Assembly: GCF_009663685.2 (NCBI RefSeq)
Contig: NZ_RCOG02000010.1
Span: 29,136 to 92,396 of the forward strand
Direction: 5' to 3'
DNA length: 63,261 bases
From: Cupriavidus sp. U2
GTDB taxonomy: Bacteria; Pseudomonadota; Gammaproteobacteria; Burkholderiales; Burkholderiaceae
Made by a program: the position numbers and the translations under genes. Of the stretch, positions 27,331 through 36,880 are shown piece after piece (position 1 is the first letter of the stretch; each line of letters opens with the position of its first letter). Under the pieces are notes generated by a model. It saw only the letters and a program-made list of their open reading frames with translations, ran no database searches and was not told the origin of the DNA.

Positions 27331-28337
27331 ATGGCCTCGTCGACCGCGCTGACACCCCCCCTTTGTTTCCACTGGCAATCTGCCCGGGCACGACGCGGTC
27401 AGGTCGCTGGTCGAAGCGGCTTACGAGCGCTTCCGCGATGAAGCCGGCGGCAAGCTGGCCGACTACATCCCGGCGCTGGCCGAAGCGGATGCCTCCGCCT
27501 TCGGCATTTGCGTTGCCAACACGCGGGGGGACACGTTCATGGTCGGCGATGCGGCACAGCCGTTTTCGATCCAGAGCGTGTCCAAGCCTTTCATATTCGC
27601 GCTGATATGCGACGCGCTTGGCGCCGAAGAGGCCGCGGCGCGGCTTGGCGTAGACGCTACCGGCCTGCCCTTCAACTCCATCATGGCGATGGAACTGCGC
27701 GCCGATGGCACCAGTAATCCCCTCGTCAACGCCGGGGCGATTGCCGCGACAAGCCTGGTGCCAGGCACTGACGCCGAAGACCGCTGGGATCAGGTTCGCC
27801 AAGGGTTGTCTCGCTTCGCCGGGCGGGAACTGGAATGCGATGCGCGCGTCTACGCCTCGGAAGCGGCCACCAACCAACGCAACGCGGGCTTAGCACACCT
27901 CCTGCGCGGGCATGGCCGGCTTTATTGCGATCCGGATGAAGCTGTGGACGTCTACACGCGGCAATGCGCCCTGCTGGTCAGTGCGCGCGACCTTGCGCTG
28001 ATGGGTGCTACCTTGGCCAGCGGGGGGCGTCCATCCAGTGACGGGCGAGCAGGTCGTCAGGGCCTCGACATGTCAGCGTGTACTGGCGGTCATGGCGACA
28101 GCGGGTCTGTACGAGCGCTCGGGGAGCTGGCTGTACGACGTGGGCCTGCCAGGCAAGAGCGGCGTCAGTGGGGGCATCCTGACGATCGCACCCGGCAAAG
28201 GCGCAGTGGCGACATATTCGCCCCCACTGGATGCCGCCGGCAACAGTGTGCGTGGTCAGCTGGTCATGCGGTTCCTGTCCGAGCATCTGGGTCTCAACTT
28301 GTTCATTTCCGAGCCTGCGGCCCCTAGATCCGGATAG
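27331..28337 (+). pseudogene. glsA: Glutaminase broken by two +1 homopolymer frameshifts
   Basis: A glutaminase of the serine-dependent beta-lactamase-like family (deaminates glutamine to glutamate). The start ATG at 27331 has GGAGG upstream. The frame reads through only after dropping one C from the C7 run at 27355-27361, and again after dropping one G from the G6 run at 28022-28027. Joined, the product has the usual order: GNLPGHDAVRSLVEAAYERF, the catalytic SVSKPF, NAGAI, and a C-terminal LYDVGLPGKSGVSGG. Without correction it is non-functional. Whether the extra bases are real or sequencing errors cannot be told here. Confidence 0.8.
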
Positions 28338-28514
28338 CCCAGTCCGGCCCGGTGCGAGGCACGCCCGGTAGCCCTGTTTGAGAGCCCTGCAGGGTACGGG
28401 CAATCGAATCCTTGCTGGCCGGCCGTCCACAATGAGGCGGTCCGTCGGCGCAAGGCATGGCATTCCCGGGCCTGAATCGTCCGCGGCAGCGGTCAGATCC
28501 CCGCGCCGCTACGC

Positions 28515-29495
28515 TCAATTCAGGTGCACGTTTGCACTTTTGACGATCTTGCCCCACTTTGCGACGTCCGATTGCATCAGCATGGACAACTGCTTCGGCG
28601 TGCTGCCTTCCAGGATGACGCCCTGGTCGGCCAGCCGCGCAGCAAAATCCGGCGCGGCCACTGCCTTCTGGACCTGCGTGTTGAGCAACTCGACGATCTC
28701 CGGCGATACGCCTGCAGGTGCCAGTAGCGCGAACCAGTTCTTCACGTCGAACCCGGGAAGTCCGGCTTCGGCCAGCGTCGGAATGTCCGGGCTCATTGGC
28801 AGGCGCCTGGCCTCTACGACGCCAAGTGCTTTCAGCTTGCCGCTCTTCACCAGCGGCATGGAAGACGGCACGCTATCAAAGAACACCGAGACATTGCCGG
28901 CAAGCAGATCGGGCATGACGTTATTGCTGCCTTTATACGGGACATGAAGCATGTCGGCGCCAGTGGACAACTTGAACATTTCCAGTTCAAGGTGAGACAG
29001 CGTGCCGTTTCCTTGCGAAGCGGCGCTGATTTGTCCGGGCTTCGCCTTGGCCAGCGCGATCAGTTCCTTGACCGAATTCGCCGGGACCGAAGGGTTCACG
29101 ACCAGCATATGGGGTACATGGCCCACCAGCGAGATTGGCGTGAAGCTTTTCAGAATATCGAAGCCCAGCCTGGGGTATAGGTTCGATGCGATGGCAAGCG
29201 AGCCTGACGCCAGCAATAGCGTGTAGCCATCCGGTGCCGCTTTCGCAACGATGTCCGATCCGATGGTGCTGCCTGCACCAGGCCGGTTCTCGACCACCAC
29301 CGGCTGTCCAAGGCCTTCGGACAGCTTCTGCGCAATGGCCCTGCCCAGGACGTCAGTGGCGCCGGCTGGCGGAAAAGGCACCACCAGCCTGATCGTCCTG
29401 GATGGATACGTCTGCGCCAGTGCGCAGCCGGCACCGACAGCCAGCACGCCAAAGGACAGCGCCAAGGCTGCCCAGTGCGCAATCTTCTTCTTCAT
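28515..29495 (-). CDS. Bug/TctC-family tripartite tricarboxylate-type binding protein
   Basis: A 326-residue periplasmic binding protein from the ATG at 29495, with AGGGAG upstream and a clear signal peptide (KKKIAHWAALALSFGVLAVG...ALAQ). Family hallmarks are YPSRTIRLVVPFPPAGATD, GAGSTIGSDIVAKAAPDGYT and LHVPYKGSNNVMPDLLAG. No TctA or TctB membrane genes are nearby, so it is an orphan of the type abundant in Cupriavidus and Bordetella. Ligand unknown. Confidence 0.9.
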   Translation of the reverse strand: MKKKIAHWAALALSFGVLAVGAGCALAQTYPSRTIRLVVPFPPAGATDVLGRAIAQKLSEGLGQPVVVENRPGAGSTIGSDIVAKAAPDGYTLLLASGSLAIASNLYPRLGFDILKSFTPISLVGHVPHMLVVNPSVPANSVKELIALAKAKPGQISAASQGNGTLSHLELEMFKLSTGADMLHVPYKGSNNVMPDLLAGNVSVFFDSVPSSMPLVKSGKLKALGVVEARRLPMSPDIPTLAEAGLPGFDVKNWFALLAPAGVSPEIVELLNTQVQKAVAAPDFAARLADQGVILEGSTPKQLSMLMQSDVAKWGKIVKSANVHLN

Positions 29496-29636
29496 CAAAC
29501 GCTCCCTGAAAGACCAGATGCCAATAAGTCTGTGTTCAACATGCAGTGGCGGATCAGGGAGCAACGTCCGTGCCAGCTTCGGACGCCCGGCTACAGGTTC
29601 ATATCGAAAGCGACGGCAGCTGCCGCGGCGGCACGG

Positions 29637-30188
29637 TCAGGCGAACACCTCGGCCTCGTCAAGGGTACGCCCGGCAGCGTCCTTGGCAGCCACCATCGGC
29701 GTGCCCGCTAGCGGCCATTCGATGGCGACACGCCCGTCGTTCCATCGCAGTGAGCGTTCGTGTTCCGGGTGCCAGGTATCCGTGGTCTTGTAGAGGAATT
29801 CCGCGGAGTCCGACAGCACGAGAAACCCGTGCGCAAATCCTTCCGGAATCCACAACTGGCGCTTGTTTTCGGCGGACAACACCTCGCCGACCCACTGACC
29901 GAATGTTGGCGAACTGCTGCGCAGGTCCACGGCCACGTCAAACACTGCGCCCGACACGACGCGCACGAGCTTGCCCTGGGGATGTCGAATCTGGTAGTGC
30001 AGTCCGCGGAGCACGTTCCGGGCCGACCGGGAGTGATTGTCCTGGACGAAATTGCGCTTCAACCCGGTGGCGGCTTCAAACTCGATGCCGTTGAAGCTTT
30101 CGAAGAAGAATCCTCGCTCGTCGCCAAACACCTTCGGTTCGACGATCAGCACATCGGGGATCCGGGTAGGAACAAGGTTCATGGTCAT
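29637..30188 (-). CDS. rfbC: dTDP-4-dehydrorhamnose 3,5-epimerase
   Basis: Third step of dTDP-L-rhamnose synthesis. The 183-residue length is normal. RmlC motifs are visible: DERGFFFESFN, FVQDNHSRSARNVLRGLHYQ with the catalytic histidine, and PEGFAHGFLVLSD. The start at 30188 has GAGG at good spacing. It lies 9 bp after rfbD and ends the leftward arm of the exopolysaccharide locus. Confidence 0.94.
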   Translation of the reverse strand: MTMNLVPTRIPDVLIVEPKVFGDERGFFFESFNGIEFEAATGLKRNFVQDNHSRSARNVLRGLHYQIRHPQGKLVRVVSGAVFDVAVDLRSSSPTFGQWVGEVLSAENKRQLWIPEGFAHGFLVLSDSAEFLYKTTDTWHPEHERSLRWNDGRVAIEWPLAGTPMVAAKDAAGRTLDEAEVFA

Positions 30189-30197
30189 GGCGCACCT

Positions 30198-31127
30198 CTA
30201 GGAGGATGTCTCGGAGAACATTTGCCTCATGACGAGGCTTAATCCGTCTCGCCAGTGCGGCAGGTGCAGGCCGAACGTCTCCCGCAGCTTTCCCGTGGCA
30301 AGCCGGGAGTTCGCGGGGCGACGGGCCGGCAATGGATAGTCCGCCGTGCCAATCGGCTGAATCTTGCCGGGATCGGCTTTGAGCACTGCCCCGAGGGCGG
30401 TGGCCTTGCTCAGCACTTCCACTGCATAGGCATGCCAGTTCGTGTATCCGCCAGCGGCAAGGTGATAGAGACCCGACGGGAACGCCGCACGGTCCCCGGA
30501 GAGCCAGTGTCCGGCCACGATGTGCGCAGTGACGTCGGCCACAAGGCTGGCAGGCGTGGGCGCGCCAAACTGGTCCGACACGATGCGCAGCGTGTCGCGG
30601 TCACGACCGAGTTTCAGCATGGTTTTCGCGAAGTTGCGGCCATACGCGCCGAAGACCCAGCTGGTGCGCAAGACCAGCGATGTCGCCTGGGTTGCGAGCA
30701 CCGCTTCTTCGCCGGCCAGCTTGCTTTCTCCGTAGACCGATAGAGGATTGGGTGCATCCGTTTCGGAGTACGGGCCATCCGCTGTGCCATCGAACACGTA
30801 GTCGGTGGAATAGTGCACGAGCATCGCGCCAAGCACGCCTGCCTCTTCGGCGAGGATGCCGGGTGCATCGCCATTGATGGCAAATGCCAGATCGGCGTCA
30901 TGTTCGGCCTTGTCGACGGCCGTATAGGCTGCCGCATTGACGATGACGCTGGGCGCAATGTCCCGCACGATATCGCGCAATCGGGCGGTATGGGTGAGGT
31001 CGCATGCCGCGTGGTCCAGCGCGATCACGCGACCGAGCGGGGCGAGGCTACGACACAATTCAAAGCCAATCTGGCCGTTGCAGCCCGTCACGAGCAGCGT
31101 GGGCACGCCGAGGTTGTCACGCGGCAT
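30198..31127 (-). CDS. rfbD: dTDP-4-dehydrorhamnose reductase
   Basis: NADPH-dependent last step of dTDP-L-rhamnose synthesis. Starting at the ATG at 31127 gives 309 residues, the normal size; that start overlaps the rfbB stop by 11 bp. Motifs are LLVTGCNGQIGFEL at the Rossmann fold, AAAYTAVDKAE, YSTDYVFDG (YxxxK-type region) and YGESKLAGE. It forms an operon with rfbB and rfbC. Confidence 0.93.
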   Translation of the reverse strand: MPRDNLGVPTLLVTGCNGQIGFELCRSLAPLGRVIALDHAACDLTHTARLRDIVRDIAPSVIVNAAAYTAVDKAEHDADLAFAINGDAPGILAEEAGVLGAMLVHYSTDYVFDGTADGPYSETDAPNPLSVYGESKLAGEEAVLATQATSLVLRTSWVFGAYGRNFAKTMLKLGRDRDTLRIVSDQFGAPTPASLVADVTAHIVAGHWLSGDRAAFPSGLYHLAAGGYTNWHAYAVEVLSKATALGAVLKADPGKIQPIGTADYPLPARRPANSRLATGKLRETFGLHLPHWRDGLSLVMRQMFSETSS

Positions 31128-32196
31128 ATTGGGTCTCCACCCACTTGCGGTACTCGCCTGACATGACGTCACGTACCCATGGCTGGTTGTCGAGGTACCA
31201 GGCGACTGTCCTGGCCAGGCCGGTCTCGAAGGTTTCGGCGGGGCGCAAGCCCAGTTCGCGTTCGAGCTTGCGGGCATCGATGGCGTAGCGGCGGTCGTGG
31301 CCGGGGCGGTCCTTCACGAAGCGGATCAGGTCGCGATAGGAGCCTGCGGTGCGCGGTTGCAGCGCGTCGAGCTGGTCGCACAGCGCGTGGACGACTTCGA
31401 GGTTCGTTTTCTCGCTCCAGCCGCCCACGTTATAGGTCGCGCCAACCTGCCCGCGCGCAAGCACTTCGCGGATCGCGGCGCAGTGGTCGCCGACATAGAG
31501 CCAGTCGCGCACGTTCGCGCCGTCGCCGTACACCGGCAGCGGCTGTCCCGCCAGCGCGCTGGCGATCATCAGCGGCACCAGTTTTTCCGGAAACTGGTAC
31601 GGGCCGTAGTTGTTCGAGCAGTTTGTCGTCAGGACGGGCAAGCCATAGGTATGGTGCCAGGCGCGCACAAGATGGTCGGAAGCCGCCTTCGACGCCGAGT
31701 AGGGGCTGTTCGGCGCGTAGCGGGTGGTCTCCGAGAACGGGGCGTCAGCGGGCCCCAGGGAGCCGAACACCTCGTCGGTGGAGACGTGCAGGAAGCGGAA
31801 GCCCGCCTGTTCGGCGTCGGGCAACGCACTCCAATAGCCGCGCACGGCTTCCAGCAGCGTATAGGTGCCGCCGATATTGGTATCGATGAAGGCCGCCGGC
31901 CCGCGGATGGACCGGTCGACGTGGCTCTCCGCCGCAAAGTGGATGACCGCGCGCGGGCGGTACCGGGCAAGCAGGCTGTCCATCGCTGCCCGATCGCCGA
32001 TGTCGGCCTGGACGAAGATGTGGCGCGCGTCGCCATCGAGTTCGTCCAGGCTGTGCCGGTTTCCGGCGTAGGTGAGCTTGTCGACGTTGATGACGCGGTC
32101 GGCCTCGGGCGGACGCGCGGGCGGACCTCGCAGCCAGTCGAGCACGAAGTTCGCGCCGATGAAGCCGGCCCCGCCGGTGACGAGTATGGATGACAT
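31117..32196 (-). CDS. rfbB: dTDP-glucose 4,6-dehydratase
   Basis: Second step of dTDP-L-rhamnose synthesis, 359 residues. The Rossmann motif is VTGGAGFIGANFV; the substrate-binding and catalytic parts are FAAESHVDRSI, STDEVFGSLG, and YSASKAASDHLVRAW with the active Tyr-Lys pair. The start has AGGGGG upstream. It is the first rfb gene of the leftward arm and follows the oxygenase gene by 18 bp. Its partner rfbA is 15 kb away on the other strand. Confidence 0.95.
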   Translation of the reverse strand: MSSILVTGGAGFIGANFVLDWLRGPPARPPEADRVINVDKLTYAGNRHSLDELDGDARHIFVQADIGDRAAMDSLLARYRPRAVIHFAAESHVDRSIRGPAAFIDTNIGGTYTLLEAVRGYWSALPDAEQAGFRFLHVSTDEVFGSLGPADAPFSETTRYAPNSPYSASKAASDHLVRAWHHTYGLPVLTTNCSNNYGPYQFPEKLVPLMIASALAGQPLPVYGDGANVRDWLYVGDHCAAIREVLARGQVGATYNVGGWSEKTNLEVVHALCDQLDALQPRTAGSYRDLIRFVKDRPGHDRRYAIDARKLERELGLRPAETFETGLARTVAWYLDNQPWVRDVMSGEYRKWVETQYAA

Positions 32197-32214
32197 GTGA
32201 CCCCCTTGCGCCGG

Positions 32215-33018
32215 TCAGCGGCCTACGATGCGTCGCGCGAGGGCCTTGGCGTAAGGCGGGGTAATGCCGGTCAGGATGTCGCGTGCCGTCAGCGGAAAGC
32301 GGGCGCCGGGTGCCGCCTGGAAGCGCGTCGTGTGGACGTCTGCCACCTCGTCCTCGGGGCGACCGTTCGAATAGTAGTAGAGCGCGATCGAACGCCGCGA
32401 GACGCCTTGCGGGCAGGCCAGCGGCACGGGGTGCCCGTGCCAGGAACATTCGTTCGTATTGAAGACGACCAGCCGGTTGCCGATGGGCGCGATCTTCTGC
32501 ACGCAATGCTGCACGCCCTCGTCCCACAGTTGCAGGTGGCCGCCCCAGCTATCGTCCCAGGTGTCGTTCAGGTAAAGCAGTACGTTCACCCGTCGGTCGA
32601 GCTTCCATTCCAGGTGGTAGTTGTAGTCGATATGCAGGCCCAGATGGCCGCCGGGCAGCGTCTGGTGCAGCCCGCCGCCGTGCAGGTGGGGGTCCGGCAC
32701 CAGCCCGCGCACGCCGGTCAGCGTCTCCAGGAACCGAATGAAGCCAGGGCCGTTCAGTTCGACGATCAAGGCGCGCAGCGCAGGCGGAATGGCGTAGAAG
32801 TCCTGGATCTGGAGCTTGAGGTTTTCGGCAGCCGACTGATACTTGAACCAGCTGCCCTCCTTCCGGCTCGGGAACGCATCGCTGGCTTCGCGGTAGATGT
32901 CCGGGTCAAGGAAGTCGTCGATACAGGCATGCGGGAAGGGCGGGGCGGTCTTGTACGGCTCGGCGAGTTCGCGCGCCATCCAGTCGAGTTTGGCCAGGTC
33001 AAGCAATTCGTTACGCAT
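32215..33018 (-). CDS. 2-oxoglutarate/Fe(II)-dependent oxygenase
   Basis: A 267-residue cupin-fold oxygenase of the prolyl-4-hydroxylase-like type, from the ATG at 33018 with GAGGAG upstream. The iron site is visible as HID in LGLHIDYN and the distal histidine in WHGHP, with the 2-oxoglutarate arginine in SRRSIALYYY. It lies between the AraC-type regulator and rfbB on one strand, so it is likely co-transcribed. It may modify a sugar, acyl group or protein linked to the exopolysaccharide. The substrate is unknown. Confidence 0.82.
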   Translation of the reverse strand: MRNELLDLAKLDWMARELAEPYKTAPPFPHACIDDFLDPDIYREASDAFPSRKEGSWFKYQSAAENLKLQIQDFYAIPPALRALIVELNGPGFIRFLETLTGVRGLVPDPHLHGGGLHQTLPGGHLGLHIDYNYHLEWKLDRRVNVLLYLNDTWDDSWGGHLQLWDEGVQHCVQKIAPIGNRLVVFNTNECSWHGHPVPLACPQGVSRRSIALYYYSNGRPEDEVADVHTTRFQAAPGARFPLTARDILTGITPPYAKALARRIVGR

Positions 33019-33030
33019 GCTCAGCACTCC

Positions 33031-34062
33031 TCAGGTTGCGGTGGGATCCGACCCCGGGCTCGCCGGCCCCTGGTTCCGATACTCGGTGGGCGACAATGCA
33101 AACCGCTTGCGGAAGATCTTGCCAAGCCGGTCGCCGTTGCCCATGCCGCAGCGCCGGGCAACCTTGTCCACCGGCAGCGTTGTCTTGACCAGCAACTGGC
33201 AGATCATGTCGAGCCGCGTCTGCAACAGGTATTCCGACGGCGTCACGCCCATCGTGAACTTGAAGCGGCGCAGGTAATTGCGCTCGCTCATCGCCGCAAA
33301 GCGGGCGGCGTCGGCAACCGAAATGGGCTCCATGTAGTGCTCGGCGATCCAGCGCGCCGAGGCCAGGATCTTGTTTGCCGTGGCGGTCGAGAGGTCTGGC
33401 GTCTCGTCGGTGTCGTAGGGCTCGATCTCGGCCATCGTCTCGCGGCGCGGATCGAGTTGCCTGGCCACTTCGTCGGCCACCTCGGCGCCCAGGTCGGCCT
33501 CGATCTGGGCGAGCGCCATGTCGATGGCCGACGGCATGATTTCGGGCGCATGGTCCGCGCCGCCCCGGCACCAGAAGACTGACGCGGCCGCCGCGGCATT
33601 CCCTTCCTGGCCGCTTGCCGCCTCGGCGCGCGACACCCGTGGCGCCAGCAGTCCGCGGCCCCACGTGCTGCGCTCCAGCGCCGATGCACTGACTTCCATG
33701 ATGGCGCTGGTCACACGGGCATCGCGCTCGCTGGCTGGCTCGCGCTCGCTGCAGGCGATGAACACGGCCCCAAAGCCCCGCTGCCCCGCCGCATCGAGAC
33801 CCTGGGTCCAGATGCGCACCGACGACGAACACGCGATGTTGCCGCCGCGATACGACAGCAATGACAACTGGTAGAACGGCCGGCCGTTGCGTTGCAGTTC
33901 CAGCTCGTTCGCCACGCGAAAGGCCTCGGCAATGATGCCTGCCGTCAGGAGCGAGCATCCGTCGAACAACAGCAGGCCAATGCGTTGCGTGTTGGCATGT
34001 CTGGCGATGGGAAAAGGCCCCGGGGGCCGGGTCGGCGCAGGCATCTCGACAAGGTGATCCAT
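33031..34062 (-). CDS. AraC/GlxA-like regulator of the exopolysaccharide locus
   Basis: A 343-residue regulator. The N-terminal DJ-1/PfpI-like domain starts with RIGLLLFDGCSLLTAGI and includes FIACSE; the middle is long and alanine-rich. The C-terminal AraC helix-turn-helix pair is ISVADAARFAAMSERNYLRRF and LPVDKVARRCGMGNGDRLGKI. It is divergent from manC across a repeat-rich gap, which suggests it controls both arms. The call as regulator is firm; its effector is unknown. Confidence 0.85.
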   Translation of the reverse strand: MDHLVEMPAPTRPPGPFPIARHANTQRIGLLLFDGCSLLTAGIIAEAFRVANELELQRNGRPFYQLSLLSYRGGNIACSSSVRIWTQGLDAAGQRGFGAVFIACSEREPASERDARVTSAIMEVSASALERSTWGRGLLAPRVSRAEAASGQEGNAAAAASVFWCRGGADHAPEIMPSAIDMALAQIEADLGAEVADEVARQLDPRRETMAEIEPYDTDETPDLSTATANKILASARWIAEHYMEPISVADAARFAAMSERNYLRRFKFTMGVTPSEYLLQTRLDMICQLLVKTTLPVDKVARRCGMGNGDRLGKIFRKRFALSPTEYRNQGPASPGSDPTAT

Positions 34063-34597
34063 GGCTTGTCCACCCTTTGCGAAGGCGATTCGAAGGCGAA
34101 TCTATTGCATTGCATCATATCCAACTTGCCGCAATGCACAATGGTCCGTGGCCGATTTTTCCGTGATGTTGGCCGATTGGCGCGGGTGCCATTAAAAATC
34201 AGCGAGAAAATGCGCAATACGCCGCAACACGATTATCAGAAATGAATCAATTTTAGTAATTGTTACGCCACGTCCAGCCGTCCCTGCATGTGGATATGCG
34301 AATAACATCAACCAAATCAGAGACTTCACTGCCATTGTGCAATGCGGATTCTGCTTGGATGCGTTGCGGTGCATTCGCGCACCGCAGACGGGAATCGTGC
34401 ACGCATATCAGTAAGGCCGCGTGATGACATAATGGTCTTGTATCACCGCGAATACGTTTTATTGCCGGTTTTCAAGTTGCATCGGTCAAATCCTCTGCAT
34501 TATCGGCCATCGGTCAAATGGTGCATTCCTGCGCATCTATGCTTCGGTGCAGCAAAGCGGTTTCATGCCGCAAGCGCTGCCCGAACAGGAGCCCAGC
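34063..34597. promoter_or_regulatory. Repeat-rich divergent control region of the exopolysaccharide locus
   Basis: A 535-bp AT-rich gap between the divergent regulator and manC. It contains a 16-bp inverted repeat with one mismatch (34129-34144 and 34332-34347), CATCGGTCAAAT as a direct repeat at 34480-34491 and 34508-34519, and two copies of TGGCCGATT (about 34145-34155 and 34170-34180). Such sites fit binding by an AraC-type dimer. No gene was found in it. Confidence 0.55.
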
Positions 34598-36106
34598 ATG
34601 CCTATCACTGACCCCGCCGATCTCCCTTCCCATGCCGCCGTCACGCCCGGCGGCGTCCAGAGCGCGCTGCGGATCCGCCCCGTGGTACTGGCCGGGGGGG
34701 CGGGTACACGGCTTTGGCCGCTGTCCCGCAAGCACTATCCGAAGCAGCTGATCGATGTGATCGGGCGTGACTCGCTGCTGCAGTCCACGGTGCGGCGCAT
34801 GGCGGTGCTGCGCGATGGTCGTCCCGGCGATGCCGCTGCGATCATTGTGTGCGGCGAGCCGCATCGGTTCATGACGGCGCAGCAGCTTGCCGCGTCCGGC
34901 ACAGCGGCACAGATCGTGGTGGAGCCGGCTGGGCGCAACACGGCGCCGGCGCTCACACTGGCTGCGCTGCTGGCGATGGGGCAGGGTGAAGACGGCATCC
35001 TCGTGGTCATGCCAGCCGACCATGTCATCGCCGATACGGAGGCATTCGGCTACGCCATCGCGCATGCCGCCCGGTTCGCGGAGCAGGGCGCCATCGTGAC
35101 GCTCGGCGTGCCGCCTACCCGCCCCGATACCGGCTACGGCTATATCCGCATCGGCGCTGCGCTGGGCGGCGTGGCGCGCGCCATCGACAGCTTTGTCGAA
35201 AAGCCGGCCGCCGAGCTTGCGCAGCAGTACGTGGCGTCTGGCGAGTACTGGTGGAACAGCGGCATCTTCGTCGTACGCGCCAGTACGTGGCTGGCGACGC
35301 TGCAGCGCCTGCAGCCAGACATGCACGCGGCGTGCGCCAGTGCCTTCGCGCAGGGTCGCCAGGACGGCACGTACTTCCACCCGGATGCCACGGCGTTCGC
35401 CGCAATCCCGTCTGACTCGATCGACTACGCCGTCATGGAGCACCTGGCGCGCACCGATGGCGTGCAGGGCGTGGTGGTGCCGTTGGTGGCGGGCTGGTCG
35501 GACCTGGGCTCTTGGGACGCCGTATGGGATGCCATCGACAAGGACGGCGACGGCAATGCCGCGCGCGGCCGGGTGATGTACGAAGGCGCTACCTCGTGCT
35601 ATGTCCACGCCGACGGCCGGCTGGTGGCGTGCGTAGGTACCACGAACCTGATCGTGGTGGAAACCCCCGATGCCGTGCTGGTCGTGGACCGCTCCCAAGT
35701 GCAGGGCGTCAAGGGGCTGGTGGAACGGCTTGCCCGGCAGCAGGGCAGCGAGGCCGAGAACCATCGCAAGGTGCAGCGGCCGTGGGGATGCTACGACTCG
35801 CTCGATCAAGGCGAGCGCTTTCAGGTCAAGCACATCGTCGTGCACCCTGGGGCATCGCTATCGCTGCAGCTACACCACCACCGCGCCGAACACTGGACCG
35901 TGGTGCGGGGCACGGCACGCGTCACGCGTGGCGAAGAGCAGTTCCTGCTGAGCGAGAACGAGTCGACCTATATCCCGATTGGCGTCACGCACCGCCTGGA
36001 AAACCCCGGGAAGCTGCCGCTCGAAGTCATCGAGGTGCAATCGGGCGCCTACCTCGGCGAAGACGACATCGTCCGCATCGCCGATACCTACGGGCGCTGC
36101 GCCTGA
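34598..36106 (+). CDS. manC: Mannose-1-phosphate guanylyltransferase / mannose-6-phosphate isomerase
   Basis: Bifunctional enzyme making GDP-mannose. The ATG at 34598 has AGGAG at six bases and gives 502 residues; earlier in-frame starts lack a site. The nucleotidyltransferase half has GGAGTRLWPLSRKHYPKQL and FVEKPAAE; the C-terminal cupin has HHHRAEHWTVVRGTA. It is the first gene of the rightward operon. No phosphomannomutase is in the window, so mannose-1-phosphate must come from elsewhere. Confidence 0.94.
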   Translation: MPITDPADLPSHAAVTPGGVQSALRIRPVVLAGGAGTRLWPLSRKHYPKQLIDVIGRDSLLQSTVRRMAVLRDGRPGDAAAIIVCGEPHRFMTAQQLAASGTAAQIVVEPAGRNTAPALTLAALLAMGQGEDGILVVMPADHVIADTEAFGYAIAHAARFAEQGAIVTLGVPPTRPDTGYGYIRIGAALGGVARAIDSFVEKPAAELAQQYVASGEYWWNSGIFVVRASTWLATLQRLQPDMHAACASAFAQGRQDGTYFHPDATAFAAIPSDSIDYAVMEHLARTDGVQGVVVPLVAGWSDLGSWDAVWDAIDKDGDGNAARGRVMYEGATSCYVHADGRLVACVGTTNLIVVETPDAVLVVDRSQVQGVKGLVERLARQQGSEAENHRKVQRPWGCYDSLDQGERFQVKHIVVHPGASLSLQLHHHRAEHWTVVRGTARVTRGEEQFLLSENESTYIPIGVTHRLENPGKLPLEVIEVQSGAYLGEDDIVRIADTYGRCA

Positions 36107-36133
36107 ACATCGCGCGGCTTACGGGAGAAGGCT

Positions 36134-36880
36134 ATGCGATTCATCAAATCACTGCTTGCCAGATCCGGCATCCTGCCGGCGCGCTTTACCGCGGCAGCGC
36201 CGGCCCTGTCTCCGGCCCTGGCCGATGTCTACACACCGTCGCACGACGCCGGGCGGCGTTACGCCGGCGCTTACGGCCATGCCGCCAAGCGCGCGTTCGA
36301 CGTCGGCGCGGCGCTGGTGCTGTTGCTGCTGCTGTCGCCGCTGATGCTGACGGTGGCCCTGCTCGTGATGCGCGACGGCGGCCCGTGCGTGTTTGGCCAT
36401 ACCCGGGTCGGGATGGATGGCCGGAAGTTCCGATGCCTGAAGTTTCGCTCGATGGTGCGCAATGCCGATGCGGTACTCAAGGAGCTGCTCGCCAGCGATC
36501 CGGTGGCACGCGCCGAGTGGGAAAAGGATTTCAAGCTGCGCAACGATGTCCGCGTCACGGCGTTGGGGCGCTTCATCCGCAAGACCAGTATCGACGAGCT
36601 GCCGCAGCTATGGAACGTGGTGCGCGGCGACATGAGCCTGGTGGGGCCGCGTCCGGTCGTGGAAAAGGAGCTGGAACGCTACGGCGAATCGGTGTCGTAC
36701 TACCTGCGCGTGCTGCCTGGCATCACGGGGCTCTGGCAGGTCAGCGGACGCAACGACGCCGACTACGACAAGCGCGTGACGCTGGATGTCGCCTACGTCC
36801 GCAACTGGACCTTTGCCGGCGATATCGTGATCCTGTTCAAGACAATAGGTGTGGTGATCCATGGTCGTGGCGCATACTGA
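36134..36880 (+). CDS. Undecaprenyl-phosphate sugar phosphotransferase (initiating enzyme)
   Basis: Transfers the first sugar-1-phosphate to undecaprenyl phosphate at the inner membrane. The 248-residue protein is the short form: one hydrophobic anchor (VGAALVLLLLLSPLMLTVALL region) then the catalytic domain. Motifs are CLKFRSMV, RKTSIDELPQLWNV, GDMSLVGPRP and PGITGLWQVSGRND, as in WbaP/WcaJ-type transferases. It follows manC by 27 bp and overlaps the export-protein gene by 20 bp. Sugar specificity (glucose or galactose type) cannot be read with certainty. Confidence 0.92.
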   Translation: MRFIKSLLARSGILPARFTAAAPALSPALADVYTPSHDAGRRYAGAYGHAAKRAFDVGAALVLLLLLSPLMLTVALLVMRDGGPCVFGHTRVGMDGRKFRCLKFRSMVRNADAVLKELLASDPVARAEWEKDFKLRNDVRVTALGRFIRKTSIDELPQLWNVVRGDMSLVGPRPVVEKELERYGESVSYYLRVLPGITGLWQVSGRNDADYDKRVTLDVAYVRNWTFAGDIVILFKTIGVVIHGRGAY

